A stretch of DNA of 64,000 nt from Acinetobacter sp. ANC 4204 (GTDB lineage Bacteria > Pseudomonadota > Gammaproteobacteria > Pseudomonadales > Moraxellaceae). The position numbers and the translations under genes were made by a program. The DNA lies in assembly GCF_002135205.1 (NCBI RefSeq), contig NZ_NEFZ01000002.1, positions 124,001 through 188,000 of the forward strand, given 5' to 3'. This document shows, piece after piece, positions 47,119 to 56,462 of the stretch (positions are counted from its first letter, which is position 1; each line of letters starts with the position of its first letter). The notes beneath the pieces were generated by a model. It had not been told where the DNA came from and searched no databases. It saw nothing but the letters and a program-made list of their open reading frames with translations.

Positions 47119-47598
47119 TTATTTCACGCTCGCCGATAATTTAATCTGCCCTGCATCTGAGACCAATTCCATCTTTTCAATACTTAAACCATTTTGTATT
47201 AACTGCGTCAGAAAATTGGCCAAAATCACATAGTTCTGATGGCTCACGACCAACTGAATTTGTTCAGCATTTTGCTGTGAAGTAACCGATAAGCCTTGCT
47301 GCTGGGCGATACGCTGGATTTGCTCCATCGGTGTTAATTGCCCATCAGAACTTGACTTCATGGTGACTGCATTGCTCTGCATCCATGTCATGGTTTCCTT
47401 GAGCTGATTCACGCGTTTTTGCTGTTTCTCTGCCGCAGCATGGGTATACCAAAGTGTAGCCCCTATCGAGCTCACCAAGACGAAAACGACCAAGAAGATA
47501 GCCAATATACGGTCGCGCGGTGTAAGACGGTCAAAATAAACACCGATTACCTCTAAACGCTGATCGAAAACTGTTTGTAAATTTTGCATGGCTTTCAT
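47119..47598 (-). CDS. gspM: Type II secretion system protein GspM
   Basis: Bitopic inner-membrane component of the type II secretion platform that binds GspL. It is 159 residues: a cytoplasmic N-terminus with LTPRDRIL, one membrane helix (about residues 32-50) and a periplasmic ferredoxin-like domain. Start overlaps gspL stop by one base. In Acinetobacter the gsp genes are scattered, so an isolated L-M pair is expected. Confidence 0.87.
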   Translation of the reverse strand: MKAMQNLQTVFDQRLEVIGVYFDRLTPRDRILAIFLVVFVLVSSIGATLWYTHAAAEKQQKRVNQLKETMTWMQSNAVTMKSSSDGQLTPMEQIQRIAQQQGLSVTSQQNAEQIQLVVSHQNYVILANFLTQLIQNGLSIEKMELVSDAGQIKLSASVK

Positions 47599-48737
47599 TA
47601 TTGTATTTTCACCATTCCAATGGCCCCACCCGTAGTCGGCTGGATATTGCCTAATTCAACCTGAAAACCTTGTTGGTTCAGTTGCTGAGTAAGTGCTTGC
47701 AAAGCGTCTGCCGAATTTGCCTTCAATTGCATATTCAAAGTATTCGCTTCATATACCACCTGATTGGCCACAATTTGCTGTTGCATCAATACAGGACCAA
47801 CTCGACTAAGCAAAGATAAAGCTTGTGCATCAGCTTGTTTATTCATTTTTAGCTGGTATTCAAACTGACTTCGTAACGTTTGCTCGGTCACAGGATAATT
47901 CGCACCAAACCAATATTTAAATTGATCGACAGCTTGAACCGCAACTTGGTCTGCTATTTTTTTGTTTTGATACCAACGAGTTGTATCATAAGCGAGTTGC
48001 GTCACAATCAATGCAACCAAGACCGCAGCACAGGCTTTCCAGTAACCTCCTGAGCTGCTCTGCTCTTTAACTTTAGGTAACACATTCCACGGATGTTGCT
48101 TTGCTCTTGGCAAGGCAACCCACTCATAGTGAAAAGACTCTAGCTGCTCCTGTGTCACACGGGCACTTAGACTGTGCATGTGTGAAGCAGTAAAATTACA
48201 AATTTTATATTTTTGCTCAGGCGCTTGATAATCTAAGAACACCGAAAGATCATCAATCGAGCCACCCAACCATGTATTAGAACGAAATAACAAGCGTTCT
48301 TCAATACAGCCCAGTATAACCTGTTCTGCTGTCGGTTCTGGCAGAATCAAAAAGTCTGGTAATAGACTCACCAATTTCACAGGAATTAAGCTAAGTGCAT
48401 GTTGCAATGTTTCTAAGCGATGATTTGCAATACCTAACACCGTTAACTGCTCAGGCGCTTGAAAGTGGTGTAGAACCTTCATCTGGTCAATTGAGCTCAG
48501 CACATATTCTTCGAGCAAATATCTCACCCCTTCAGCACCCAATTGTTTGTATTGAGCCTTAGGTATGTTTTGCTGAATCATTTGCACATCTCGACTTGGA
48601 AAGAAAACGGTTGCTTCCTCACCATGATGAGCTTGTATATCTTGGATCAATTGCTCAAGTGTATAAGCAGTTTGCCATCTTTCCCCTGTAGACCAGTGCC
48701 ATGTTCCATCGGCTTCGGGCATCCAAATTTGCAACAT
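47598..48737 (-). CDS. gspL: Type II secretion system protein GspL
   Basis: It is 379 residues. Cytoplasmic actin-like N-terminal half (about 1-230; contacts the ATPase GspE), one membrane helix near residue 235-255 (ACAAVLVALIVTQLA), then a periplasmic ferredoxin-like domain. N-terminal LQIWMPEADGTWHW and the length fit GspL. It couples directly to gspM. No other gsp gene lies in the window. Confidence 0.9.
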   Translation of the reverse strand: MLQIWMPEADGTWHWSTGERWQTAYTLEQLIQDIQAHHGEEATVFFPSRDVQMIQQNIPKAQYKQLGAEGVRYLLEEYVLSSIDQMKVLHHFQAPEQLTVLGIANHRLETLQHALSLIPVKLVSLLPDFLILPEPTAEQVILGCIEERLLFRSNTWLGGSIDDLSVFLDYQAPEQKYKICNFTASHMHSLSARVTQEQLESFHYEWVALPRAKQHPWNVLPKVKEQSSSGGYWKACAAVLVALIVTQLAYDTTRWYQNKKIADQVAVQAVDQFKYWFGANYPVTEQTLRSQFEYQLKMNKQADAQALSLLSRVGPVLMQQQIVANQVVYEANTLNMQLKANSADALQALTQQLNQQGFQVELGNIQPTTGGAIGMVKIQ

Positions 48738-48766
48738 GTATTATATTCTGCCGTTTGAATTATTTT

Positions 48767-49222
48767 TTATATACTAGGTATAAATGCTTTTGTTTGTGTC
48801 GACAAGCCCTCTGCAATGACTGCTTGCTCATAAATACGAACTTCTGCCAAAGCATAAGGGTTAAATGATTCTGTTACCAAAATAGATGCTATATGTGCCA
48901 CCACATTCATATGACATACCACAACAATAGACTCATAGGGTAAATGTGACAACCACTCAACCGCAGCCTTAGCATCGTCATCGGGTTTAATAGTATTACA
49001 CACCACGACAGGCACATCAGCAAAATGCTGTTTAATGTGCGCCAAGGTTTCCTGTGCTCGTAACAAAGGGCTCACGACAAATACATCTGGTTGAATACGT
49101 GACTTTAAAAAGTCAGCAGTCTGTTCAGCTTGTGCATGCCCTCTTTCTGTCAATGGTCGCTTGCTATCATTCCCCATCATCGGTGGTGCAGCTTCACCAT
49201 GACGAACTAAAGTCAGTTGCAT
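48767..49222 (-). CDS. sixA: Phosphohistidine phosphatase SixA
   Basis: It is 151 residues of the histidine phosphatase superfamily. LVRHGEAAPP carries the catalytic RHG at the N-terminus, PLTERGHAQAEQ follows, and a second His is in VVCHMNVVA near residue 106. Family members dephosphorylate phosphohistidine on signalling proteins such as ArcB or the nitrogen PTS. Located between gpsA and gspL, its typical short single-domain form. Confidence 0.9.
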   Translation of the reverse strand: MQLTLVRHGEAAPPMMGNDSKRPLTERGHAQAEQTADFLKSRIQPDVFVVSPLLRAQETLAHIKQHFADVPVVVCNTIKPDDDAKAAVEWLSHLPYESIVVVCHMNVVAHIASILVTESFNPYALAEVRIYEQAVIAEGLSTQTKAFIPSI

Positions 49223-49324
49223 AAAAAATCCTTATTCAAATCCTGATTATTTTAATTAATTTTTATGACAATACTGTCACTTTGGACATTCAACAGTCCA
49301 TTTTATCAGCCTTTTTCTATCATT

Positions 49325-50398
49325 TTAAACTTCATGATGTGGTAAAACGAATTCCACATCACTTCGATGTCCATTTTTCATCAATGAAAGCGCAATTGTC
49401 ATTGGCGGTGCATTTTCAAATATCACACTGTATAACGCGCTAGTAATCGGCATATACACATCCAACTCTTCGGAGCGCGCTTTCACTTGCACAATGGTAT
49501 TGATCCCTTCTGCCGTTTGTCCGAGTTCAGTGGTTGCCTGTTCCAAACTCTTGCCCTGCCCCAATGCAAACCCTACTTGATAATTGCGACTGAGTGGACT
49601 GCTACAGGTTGCAAATAAATCACCCACACCAGACAAGCCCAAGAAAGTGAGTGGATTTGCCCCTAACTTCACTGCAAAACGACTCATTTCCGCCAAAGCA
49701 CGGGTCAAAATCATACTCTTGGTATTTTCACCGACTTTGTATGCAGCAGCCATTCCCATTGCGACCGCATAAATATTTTTAAGCGCACCACCAAGTTCTA
49801 CACCATGCACATCATCACTAGCAAAAACACGAAATAATGCACTATGTAACGCTTGTTGCACTGCATATCGCACTAGCTCGGACTCGCTTGCAATCACTGT
49901 TCCGGCTGGTTGCCCCGCGACAATTTCCTTGGCCAAATTTGGACCAGACAATACCCCATAAGGCACTTCTGGTAGCTCTGAGCGAATAATATCACTCATA
50001 AAACTAAAGGTATTGGCTTCGATACCTTTGGTCAAAGACACCACCGCTTGCGAAGTAATAAACGGTTTGATTTGTTTGAGGACATCACGAAAAGAATGAC
50101 TTGGAATCGCCACTAAAATAATGTCGCGATCACGAACAGCCTCTTCTATATTTGAAACTGCACGCAAACCATCTTCCAATTTAAAATCAGGCAAATAGCG
50201 TTTATTCACATGCGTCGCATTGATATCCGCCGCAACGGCTTCATCACGAATCCAAATCATAGTATCGCAGCCATTACGAACCGCGGTATTCGCCATGGCC
50301 GTTCCAAAACTACCGCCACCCAAAACTGTAATACGTAGTGCCGTTTTTTGATTCACCGCTACAGGTTCAACCAAATCTGAAAACTTTAACTCTGACAT
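49325..50398 (-). CDS. gpsA: Glycerol-3-phosphate dehydrogenase (NAD(P)+)
   Basis: Makes sn-glycerol-3-phosphate for phospholipid synthesis. It is 357 residues. NAD-binding VLGGGSFGTAMAN is near residue 26, SLTKGIE and GPNLAKEIVAG are in the middle, and GALKNIYAVAMG carries the catalytic Lys; GLSGVGDLFATC follows. It has a slightly extended N-terminus. Precedes sixA on the same strand. Confidence 0.97.
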   Translation of the reverse strand: MSELKFSDLVEPVAVNQKTALRITVLGGGSFGTAMANTAVRNGCDTMIWIRDEAVAADINATHVNKRYLPDFKLEDGLRAVSNIEEAVRDRDIILVAIPSHSFRDVLKQIKPFITSQAVVSLTKGIEANTFSFMSDIIRSELPEVPYGVLSGPNLAKEIVAGQPAGTVIASESELVRYAVQQALHSALFRVFASDDVHGVELGGALKNIYAVAMGMAAAYKVGENTKSMILTRALAEMSRFAVKLGANPLTFLGLSGVGDLFATCSSPLSRNYQVGFALGQGKSLEQATTELGQTAEGINTIVQVKARSEELDVYMPITSALYSVIFENAPPMTIALSLMKNGHRSDVEFVLPHHEV

Positions 50399-50421
50399 TA
50401 TTTTTATATCCTAAAATGGAA

Positions 50422-50997
50422 CTATTGATTCCAATAACTTACGTAATCTTGGGTTTGAATCTCAGCACGTGGAGGAATCGCTTTAAATGCTGTACCAATG
50501 TATAAAATACCTGAAATCAAATCATCTGCGGTGAGGCCTAAAGCCTTTTTTAAATATTCCGATTCCACCACTGCTCCACTACGCCACATACTTGAAAAGC
50601 CTTGCGCCTGTAATGACAAAATAAAGTTTTGAATCGCAGCACCACTACTTAAAGTCTGCTCAAAATAAGGGACTTTCGGGTGTTGTTGAAACTTGGTTAA
50701 AGCCAATACCAATAAAGGCGCACGAAAAGGATGATTTTTGACCCGATCCAACTGTGCCACTTCCGTTTCACCTAAATCTGCCAAGGCTTGTGACAAAAGC
50801 TCACCAAATGCCTCACGCTGATCTTCAGCGATTACAATAAAACGAGTCGGTTTTAAACGATGGTGGTCAGGTGCAGTCAAGGCAGCTTGAAAGGCCCGTT
50901 CTAATTGTTCCGCATTCGGTGCAGGTTCGACTAAATGTCCAAGCGATTGACGTTGATGCATATTTTGATGAACGATATCTACTTCGAGTTCCGTCAT
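50422..50997 (-). CDS. Nitroreductase family protein, YdjA-like
   Basis: It is 191 residues, short for the nitroreductase fold and close to E. coli YdjA. FMN-contact RQSLGHLVEPAP region near the N-terminus, APDHHRLKPTRF near 45, and GAAIQNFILSLQAQGFSSMW near 125 are family-typical. Flavin-dependent NAD(P)H oxidoreductase; natural substrate unknown. Its stop is 23 bases before gpsA, so the two are likely co-transcribed. Confidence 0.88.
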   Translation of the reverse strand: MTELEVDIVHQNMHQRQSLGHLVEPAPNAEQLERAFQAALTAPDHHRLKPTRFIVIAEDQREAFGELLSQALADLGETEVAQLDRVKNHPFRAPLLVLALTKFQQHPKVPYFEQTLSSGAAIQNFILSLQAQGFSSMWRSGAVVESEYLKKALGLTADDLISGILYIGTAFKAIPPRAEIQTQDYVSYWNQ

Positions 50998-51233
50998 TGG
51001 GTGCTTAATCTTTCAAATTAAAAAATACGTTTTAGATTAGCATACTCTGAAAAGTTTGCTCTAGCGCTTCGTTATGAAATACCCATTTTCAGCAAAACTT
51101 ATTTTTAAAATCCAAAAATCTTATAGAAATGTATCGAAAAGACCATATTTTTCGTACATTTCTTTCACCTTAGACTCTAAAAGCTATGTTCAAATACAAC
51201 CATTCATTTATTAAACACAACTGGGCTACGAAA

Positions 51234-51614
51234 ATGAAAAAAAATATCGTTATGGCTGGAACAGCTGCTGTGATACTCCTTCTGAGTGCTTGTGCATCAA
51301 CGCCAAGTAACTCTCTCGCTATACAAAAAGCAGATAATCAATACGAAGTTACAGGGATTGGTAAAACAGCACTCATTTCAAAAAATAATGCAATTGAAGC
51401 AGCAGCGAAAACTTGTGGTTCTAAAGCAACAGCGATTGTGAGTGATGAAAAAACTGAATATCAAGGTGCTTTAAAAGGCGTAGTGAGTGACGAAACTGGA
51501 AAAATGATTCAAGCAGCCGCATCTGTACTGGGTTCTATTTCGGGTACAAATTCAGGCATTAACCAAGACAGTGACTACCAAACTGTTTTAACTTTCTCAT
51601 GTAAAGCAAAATAA
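51234..51614 (+). CDS. Small predicted lipoprotein
   Basis: About 126 residues. MKKNIVMAG signal sequence ends in lipobox LLSAC, so lipid attachment at Cys near residue 18 is predicted. The mature part has two further Cys (AAKTCGSKAT and LTFSCKAK), possibly a disulfide, and a Gly/Ser-rich middle. Family not recognised. The longer frame to 51186 would bury the signal peptide, so the ATG at 51234 is used. A shared terminator follows. Confidence 0.75.
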   Translation: MKKNIVMAGTAAVILLLSACASTPSNSLAIQKADNQYEVTGIGKTALISKNNAIEAAAKTCGSKATAIVSDEKTEYQGALKGVVSDETGKMIQAAASVLGSISGTNSGINQDSDYQTVLTFSCKAK

Positions 51615-51623
51615 AGATGCCAT

Positions 51624-51652
51624 AAAAAAACCGCTCATCTGAGCGGTTTCTT
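51624..51652 (+). terminator. Bidirectional terminator between lipoprotein and helicase genes
   Basis: AAACCGCTC-ATCT-GAGCGGTTT, flanked by A on one side and T on the other, between convergent genes. Confidence 0.9.
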
Positions 51653-51672
51653 ATACCAATCACTTCAAACCA

Positions 51673-52824
51673 TTAACAATAGCCGTCTAAACGTGTCAAT
51701 GGAAGTTTTTGCCCAATGGCTTTTTCAATTTCTGGTAGATAGAACGCATCATCTTCAGATAAGAAACTGATACTCACACCACGCGTACCTGCGCGACCTG
51801 TACGACCAATACGGTGTACGTAGTCATCCGACTGTTCAGGTAAAGTGAAATTCACCACATGCGATACACCATCTACATGGATACCACGACCCGCAACATC
51901 AGTTGCAATCATAATATTATGTTGACCATTTTTAAATTGATCTAACATTTTCAAACGTTTGTCTTGTGCAATTTCACCAGACAACATCACTACTTTATAG
52001 CCATCACGCTTTAAGTTGTCATACAGCTTACGCACTTGATCACGACGATTGGCGAAAATCATGACTTTTTCAATGGGCTCATCGCGTAGAATGTCTTGTA
52101 GCAATTTATATTTATCAGATTTTGCGACCATGTACACACGTTGCTCAACATCGGCATTGGTTTTCTTTTCTGGCTCAATTTCAACGGTTACAGGTTCAAA
52201 TAACCATTGCTGTGCAAGGTTTAAAACATCGTAACTAAACGTTGCAGAGAACATCAAAGTCTGACGTTGTTCCTTGCGCGGTGAGAAACGGACAATACGT
52301 TTGACTGAAGGAATAAAGCCCATATCCAATAAGCGATCAGCTTCATCAATAACCAAAAACTCAATTTGGTCGAGCCAGACTTCTTTTTGCTCAACAAAGT
52401 CAATCAGACGACCAGGAGTTGCAACCATAATATCGACTGGTTTTTTATCAAGTTGTGCTTTTTGTTTATCAAAATCAACACCACCCAACAAAGTCACGAC
52501 ATTTAAATCGGAGAATTTCGTGAGTTCTTTGGCATCACTTTCAATTTGTAGTGCAAGCTCTCGCGTAGGTGCCAAAATTAAAGCACGTGGTTCACCACGA
52601 TAACGTTGGCCTTGAATCGGGTTATTTAGCAAATCGTTAATTACGCTCACTAAAAATGCAGCCGTCTTCCCTGTTCCTGTTTGTGCACGACCAATTGCAT
52701 CATGTCCTGCCAAAGTGAATTTTAAAACCTTTTGCTGAATAGGCGTCATATCCTTAAAACCTAAAGCATCAATGGCTTGTTTCAGTTGAGGATGTAAATT
52801 TAAGGTTTCAAAACCTGATGACAT
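51673..52824 (-). CDS. rhlB: DEAD-box RNA helicase, RhlB-like
   Basis: About 383 residues. Q motif region FKDMTPIQQ, Walker A AQTGTGKTAAF near residue 48, DEAD box VIDEADRLLD near 160, SAT motif MFSATF and HRIGRTGRAG near 335 are complete. RhlB is the RNA-unwinding partner of the degradosome in E. coli; the C-terminal segment GVSHVVNFTLP resembles RhlB. Other DEAD helicases cannot be excluded. Start at 52824 (MSSGFE) preferred over the frame start at 52887. Confidence 0.85.
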   Translation of the reverse strand: MSSGFETLNLHPQLKQAIDALGFKDMTPIQQKVLKFTLAGHDAIGRAQTGTGKTAAFLVSVINDLLNNPIQGQRYRGEPRALILAPTRELALQIESDAKELTKFSDLNVVTLLGGVDFDKQKAQLDKKPVDIMVATPGRLIDFVEQKEVWLDQIEFLVIDEADRLLDMGFIPSVKRIVRFSPRKEQRQTLMFSATFSYDVLNLAQQWLFEPVTVEIEPEKKTNADVEQRVYMVAKSDKYKLLQDILRDEPIEKVMIFANRRDQVRKLYDNLKRDGYKVVMLSGEIAQDKRLKMLDQFKNGQHNIMIATDVAGRGIHVDGVSHVVNFTLPEQSDDYVHRIGRTGRAGTRGVSISFLSEDDAFYLPEIEKAIGQKLPLTRLDGYC

Positions 52825-52873
52825 ATATGTGCGCTCTGACGGAAAATCACGAAAATCGAATCGTATTATAAAC

Positions 52874-52906
52874 AAAAAACGCCCCAATTTACATTGGGGC
52901 GTTTTT
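52874..52906 (-). terminator. Rho-independent terminator of the cold-shock gene
   Basis: ACGCCCCAAT-TTAC-ATTGGGGCGT with A and T runs; 17 bases after the cold-shock protein stop. Confidence 0.92.
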
Positions 52907-52922
52907 AAGTACTATCAGACGA

Positions 52923-53135
52923 TTAGTCTAAAGGTTGTACTTCTTCAGCTTGGAAGCCTTTTTGACCTTTTACAACGCTGAATTCAACGCGTTGGCCGTC
53001 ACGAAGTGAACGGTGGCCGTCGCCTTGGATAGCACGGAAGTGAACGAATACATCGTCACCGCCATTGCGTTGGATAAAGCCGAAGCCTTTAGTGTCGTTG
53101 AACCATTTAACTACGCCTTGTTCACGAGCTGTCAT
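52923..53135 (-). CDS. Cold-shock domain protein, CspA family
   Basis: It is 70 residues, one OB-fold nucleic-acid chaperone. [16 protein letters not shown] carries RNP1 (KGFGFI) and DVFVHFRAI carries RNP2. Basic and slightly shorter than many paralogues. A long 5' region upstream (53136-53526) could hold the thermosensing leader typical of csp mRNAs. Which paralogue it is cannot be told. Confidence 0.95.
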   Translation of the reverse strand: MTAREQGVVKWFNDTKGFGFIQRNGGDDVFVHFRAIQGDGHRSLRDGQRVEFSVVKGQKGFQAEEVQPLD

Positions 53136-53526
53136 AAGTTAATCCTCATTGTATTTAAAAGAAGGACCACCCGGTGTTGCAAACAGCAGACCAAACAAGG
53201 TTTAAAAATATTTATTATTTCTAAGCTTGTAATCATTCTGTATAACTATTAACAAAATCCCGGTTACATCCATTTGTAAAATAGGCGTTAAAACAATTTA
53301 TAGTTGTATTAAATCCCAGTACGCGACGAGCTTAACATGGGTTAAAAACAATTCATACCCTTTTTTTGATTAATCGTCTTTTTTAATTCAGCATATTTTT
53401 TAACTAGTTATTTGTAATTTTTGATATAGCGACTATCGGCCTATAAAATATGAAATAGTTGGGTTTTGGCACTGAATTTGCTAATATTTCTATCCGCCTA
53501 AATGTTGTAAAACTTAGCCTAACTAT
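53136..53526. other. Divergent region between cold-shock gene and TusA-like gene
   Basis: 391 AT-rich bases. On the minus strand it must contain the cold-shock promoter and probably a long 5' leader; on the plus strand the promoter of the TusA-like gene. GGGTTAAAAACAATTC-type stretches are present but I did not resolve a specific fold. No gene seen. Confidence 0.45.
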
Positions 53527-53760
53527 ATGAGTAATATTGAACAAAATATCAACATTATTGATGCAATAGGACAACCTTGCCCTATGCCTTTGTTGTTGCT
53601 TAAACGCGCACTCAAAAAGAGTACTCATCAACATTTGCTGCTAAAATCGTCTGATCCACACAGTCAAGCCGATGTTACACGGTATTGCGAAATCCATCAT
53701 TTAACTTGTGTTTTGAAACAAATTAATGCGCATGAATTTCACTACTTCATTGAATCTTAA
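53527..53760 (+). CDS. TusA/SirA-like sulfurtransferase domain protein
   Basis: It is 77 residues with the CPxP motif GQPCPMPLLLLKRAL near residue 17, the active Cys of the TusA/YedF/SirA fold. TusA passes sulfur to tRNA thiolation or molybdenum cofactor routes, but paralogues differ and the role of this one is not settled by sequence. Single gene upstream of rpoH, separated by about 140 bases. Confidence 0.85.
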   Translation: MSNIEQNINIIDAIGQPCPMPLLLLKRALKKSTHQHLLLKSSDPHSQADVTRYCEIHHLTCVLKQINAHEFHYFIES

Positions 53761-53901
53761 TTCTTTTCGATTACACTAACTGTATTCACATTTTGCATAA
53801 AAGTTTACATTTCTATACCCAATTTTCCATTATTCGCTGGAAGTTTGGATTAAGATAAAACTCAATGAGTGGGTAAAAATGAAAATCCCTAAGGAGAACA
53901 C

Positions 53902-54771
53902 ATGAGTGACAGCAGCAATCAATTGATGCCCCTGTCATTATCAGCACCAGGTGTAAACTTGGGTGCTTATATTAGTACTGTCAACCAAATCCCGATTTTG
54001 ACAGCGGAACAAGAAAAAGAGCTAGCTGAACGCTACTATTATGACCAAGACCTCGATGCAGCTAAACTTCTAGTCATGTCGCATTTGCGTTTTGTGGTTC
54101 ATATTGCCCGCAGTTATGCAGGCTATGGCTTACCTCAAGGTGACCTTATTCAAGAAGGTAACTTGGGCTTAATGAAAGCCGTTAAACGTTTCGACCCGAA
54201 CATGGGCGTACGCTTGGTCTCTTTTGCAGTACACTGGATTAAAGCCGAAATTCACGAATATGTGATCCGTAACTGGCGTATTGTCAAAATTGCGACCACC
54301 AAGGCACAGCGTAAACTGTTTTTTAATTTACGTAGTCTGAAAAAATCGTCTAAGAAGTTGACTTTACAAGAAGCTCAATCAATTGCAAATGATCTGAATG
54401 TCACACCAGAACAGGTGTTAGAAATGGAAGGTCGTTTGACTGCCTATGATGCGGCATTTGAAGCTCAAGGGGAGGATGACGATGAAGGATCAACTCACGT
54501 TGCACCCGCTTTGTATCTTGAAGACAACCGTTATGATCCTGCTCGTTTAGCAGAAGAGGACGACTACGAAGAACAAAGCACCAATGCCCTGCATGATGCC
54601 ATGGAGCAATTGGATGACCGTTCTCGAAATATTTTACAGCGTCGTTGGTTAGATGATGAAAAATCGACCTTACACGAACTGGCTGCTGAATATAATGTTT
54701 CAGCAGAACGTATTCGTCAGTTAGAAAAAAATGCCATGGAAAAAATTAAAGTGGCAATGTCATCGAACTAA
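53902..54771 (+). CDS. rpoH: RNA polymerase heat-shock sigma factor RpoH (sigma-32)
   Basis: It is 289 residues. Region 2 spans [20 protein letters not shown] and [20 protein letters not shown]; the RpoH box QRKLFFNLR near residue 134 is specific to sigma-32. Region 4 ([20 protein letters not shown]) holds the -35-binding helix. AAGGAG precedes the ATG. Stem-loops in the 5' region that could sense temperature were not resolved. Confidence 0.97.
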   Translation: MSDSSNQLMPLSLSAPGVNLGAYISTVNQIPILTAEQEKELAERYYYDQDLDAAKLLVMSHLRFVVHIARSYAGYGLPQGDLIQEGNLGLMKAVKRFDPNMGVRLVSFAVHWIKAEIHEYVIRNWRIVKIATTKAQRKLFFNLRSLKKSSKKLTLQEAQSIANDLNVTPEQVLEMEGRLTAYDAAFEAQGEDDDEGSTHVAPALYLEDNRYDPARLAEEDDYEEQSTNALHDAMEQLDDRSRNILQRRWLDDEKSTLHELAAEYNVSAERIRQLEKNAMEKIKVAMSSN

Positions 54772-54786
54772 GTTGATATAGATATA

Positions 54787-54815
54787 GAAAAGGGCGAAAT
54801 GCCCTTTTCTTTTTT
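54787..54815 (+). terminator. Rho-independent terminator of rpoH
   Basis: AAAAGGGC-GAAAT-GCCCTTTT followed by a T run. Confidence 0.9.
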
Positions 54816-54901
54816 GTAAATAAATGAGGCTTTTTGTCTTTTAACCTGTCTTCAAAATATGCTACTTTGTTGCGCACAGTGATATAAGTAAAGCATTGCC
54901 T

Positions 54902-55267
54902 ATGTGGATTGCGATTTCAGCGCTAAATTTAGCGTTTGCCGTTATATTAGGTGCCTTTGGCGCACATGGTCTCAAAGCACGTGCTACTGAAGCTCAATTG
55001 GCTTGGTGGCAAACGGCAACTGATTATTTTTTTTATCATGCGCTTGGTTTACTGGCGCTTGGCATTTTGGCCAAAGTCATCCCGCAACTTCCCATCAAAA
55101 CCAGCTTTTTACTGATCCAAGTCGGCATCTTCTTTTTCTGTGGTTCCCTGTATGTCATGGCATTGGGCTTACCGCGTGGCCTAGGTGCAATTACCCCGAT
55201 TGGTGGCGCATTGATGATTGCAGGTTGGTTGGTTCTGGCATGGAATGCCATGAAATATGCCAAGTAA
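54902..55267 (+). CDS. DUF423 membrane protein
   Basis: It is 121 residues with about four hydrophobic helices; LGAFGAHGLKAR near residue 20 and GGALMIAGWLVLAWNA at the end are typical of the DUF423 (YgdD) family. Function unknown. An ATG at 54902 is used; a TTG six bases earlier also opens the frame. Its end lies 19 bases before thiS starts and it is likely co-transcribed with thiS-thiG. Confidence 0.88.
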   Translation: MWIAISALNLAFAVILGAFGAHGLKARATEAQLAWWQTATDYFFYHALGLLALGILAKVIPQLPIKTSFLLIQVGIFFFCGSLYVMALGLPRGLGAITPIGGALMIAGWLVLAWNAMKYAK

Positions 55268-55286
55268 ACAACTAGAGATGAGCACA

Positions 55287-55484
55287 ATGCAGATTTATTT
55301 AAACGGCGAACTACAGCATACCGAATGTAAAACCCTGCTTGAGCTGGTGCAAACCTTTGCACTTGAAGGCAAACGTTTTGCTGTTGAGCAAAATGAAAAC
55401 ATTATTAGTAAAAGTAAATTGGAACACACCCCAATTTGTGCAATGGATCGAATTGAAATTATTCATGCCGTCGGTGGCGGTTAA
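55287..55484 (+). CDS. thiS: Sulfur carrier protein ThiS
   Basis: It is 65 residues, a ubiquitin-like carrier that donates sulfur for the thiazole of thiamin. It starts MQIYLNGELQ and ends HAVGGG, with the C-terminal GG needed for thiocarboxylate formation. Longer frames opening at 55257 or 55278 overlap the upstream gene; the ATG at 55287 gives the family start. Followed 12 bases later by thiG. Confidence 0.95.
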   Translation: MQIYLNGELQHTECKTLLELVQTFALEGKRFAVEQNENIISKSKLEHTPICAMDRIEIIHAVGGG

Positions 55485-55496
55485 TACGGAGTTCAC

Positions 55497-56282
55497 ATGC
55501 AAGACAGCCCTCTCATCATTGGTTCTAGATCATTTCAATCTCGTCTACTGGTGGGCACAGGTAAATATAAGGACCTGCAAGAAACCGATTTGGCCATTCA
55601 AGCCAGTGGCGCAGAAATCGTGACTGTTGCAATTCGTCGCGTCAATATTGGTCAGCATCCCGATCAACCAAACCTATTGTCCGTGGTCCCACCTGAAAAA
55701 TACACGATTCTCCCGAATACAGCAGGCTGTTTTGATGCCAATAGTGCCGTGCGTACCTGTATGTTAGCGCGTGAGTTATTAGACGGTCATAACTTGGTCA
55801 AGCTTGAAGTATTGGGCGATGAAAAAACGCTGTATCCAAACATTACCGAAACATTGAAAGCGGCACGTACCTTGATTGACGATGGTTTTGAAATCATGGT
55901 CTATACTTCAGATGACCCTATTGTGGCGCAAGAGCTTGAAAGCATGGGCTGTGTTGCCATCATGCCTTTAGGCAGTTTGATTGGTTCGGGTCTAGGGATT
56001 TTAAATCCACACACGATTTCTATCATTAAAGAAAATGCCAAAGTGCCTGTGTTGGTGGATGCAGGTGTGGGAACTGCAAGCGATGCAGCCATTGCCATGG
56101 AACTTGGCTGTGATGGCGTATTGATGAATACCGCGATTGCTGCCGCTCAACATCCAATTTTAATGGCTTCTGCAATGAAAAAAGCCGTTGAAGCGGGTCG
56201 AGAAGCGTTCCTCGCAGGTCGTATGCCTCGCAAACGTATGGCGAATGCAAGCTCACCAGAAACAGGTTATTTCTTTAAATAA
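55497..56282 (+). CDS. thiG: Thiazole synthase ThiG
   Basis: It is 261 residues, a TIM-barrel enzyme that builds the thiamin thiazole phosphate with ThiS sulfur. [11 protein letters not shown] near residue 17, the Schiff-base Lys in [10 protein letters not shown] near 100, [11 protein letters not shown] and [12 protein letters not shown] are characteristic. thiO/thiH and thiF are not in the window. A terminator follows. Confidence 0.97.
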   Translation: MQDSPLIIGSRSFQSRLLVGTGKYKDLQETDLAIQASGAEIVTVAIRRVNIGQHPDQPNLLSVVPPEKYTILPNTAGCFDANSAVRTCMLARELLDGHNLVKLEVLGDEKTLYPNITETLKAARTLIDDGFEIMVYTSDDPIVAQELESMGCVAIMPLGSLIGSGLGILNPHTISIIKENAKVPVLVDAGVGTASDAAIAMELGCDGVLMNTAIAAAQHPILMASAMKKAVEAGREAFLAGRMPRKRMANASSPETGYFFK

Positions 56283-56308
56283 TCTCTTGATCTTTGTTAA
56301 GCAATCAC

Positions 56309-56335
56309 AAAGGATTCTTCGGAGTCCTTTTTTTA
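56309..56335 (+). terminator. Rho-independent terminator of thiG
   Basis: AAGGATTC-TTCG-GAGTCCTT with a stable UUCG loop, followed by seven T. Confidence 0.9.
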
Positions 56336-56462
56336 TTTAGTTCAACATAAAGTCAGTATTTTATGCTGACTTAGCTTGTAGGGACATGCCGTCGTACTCT
56401 TTGATACACTCAATAATATCCATCTTCAAATATCTATAACCATATAAAAATGAGAGGAAACG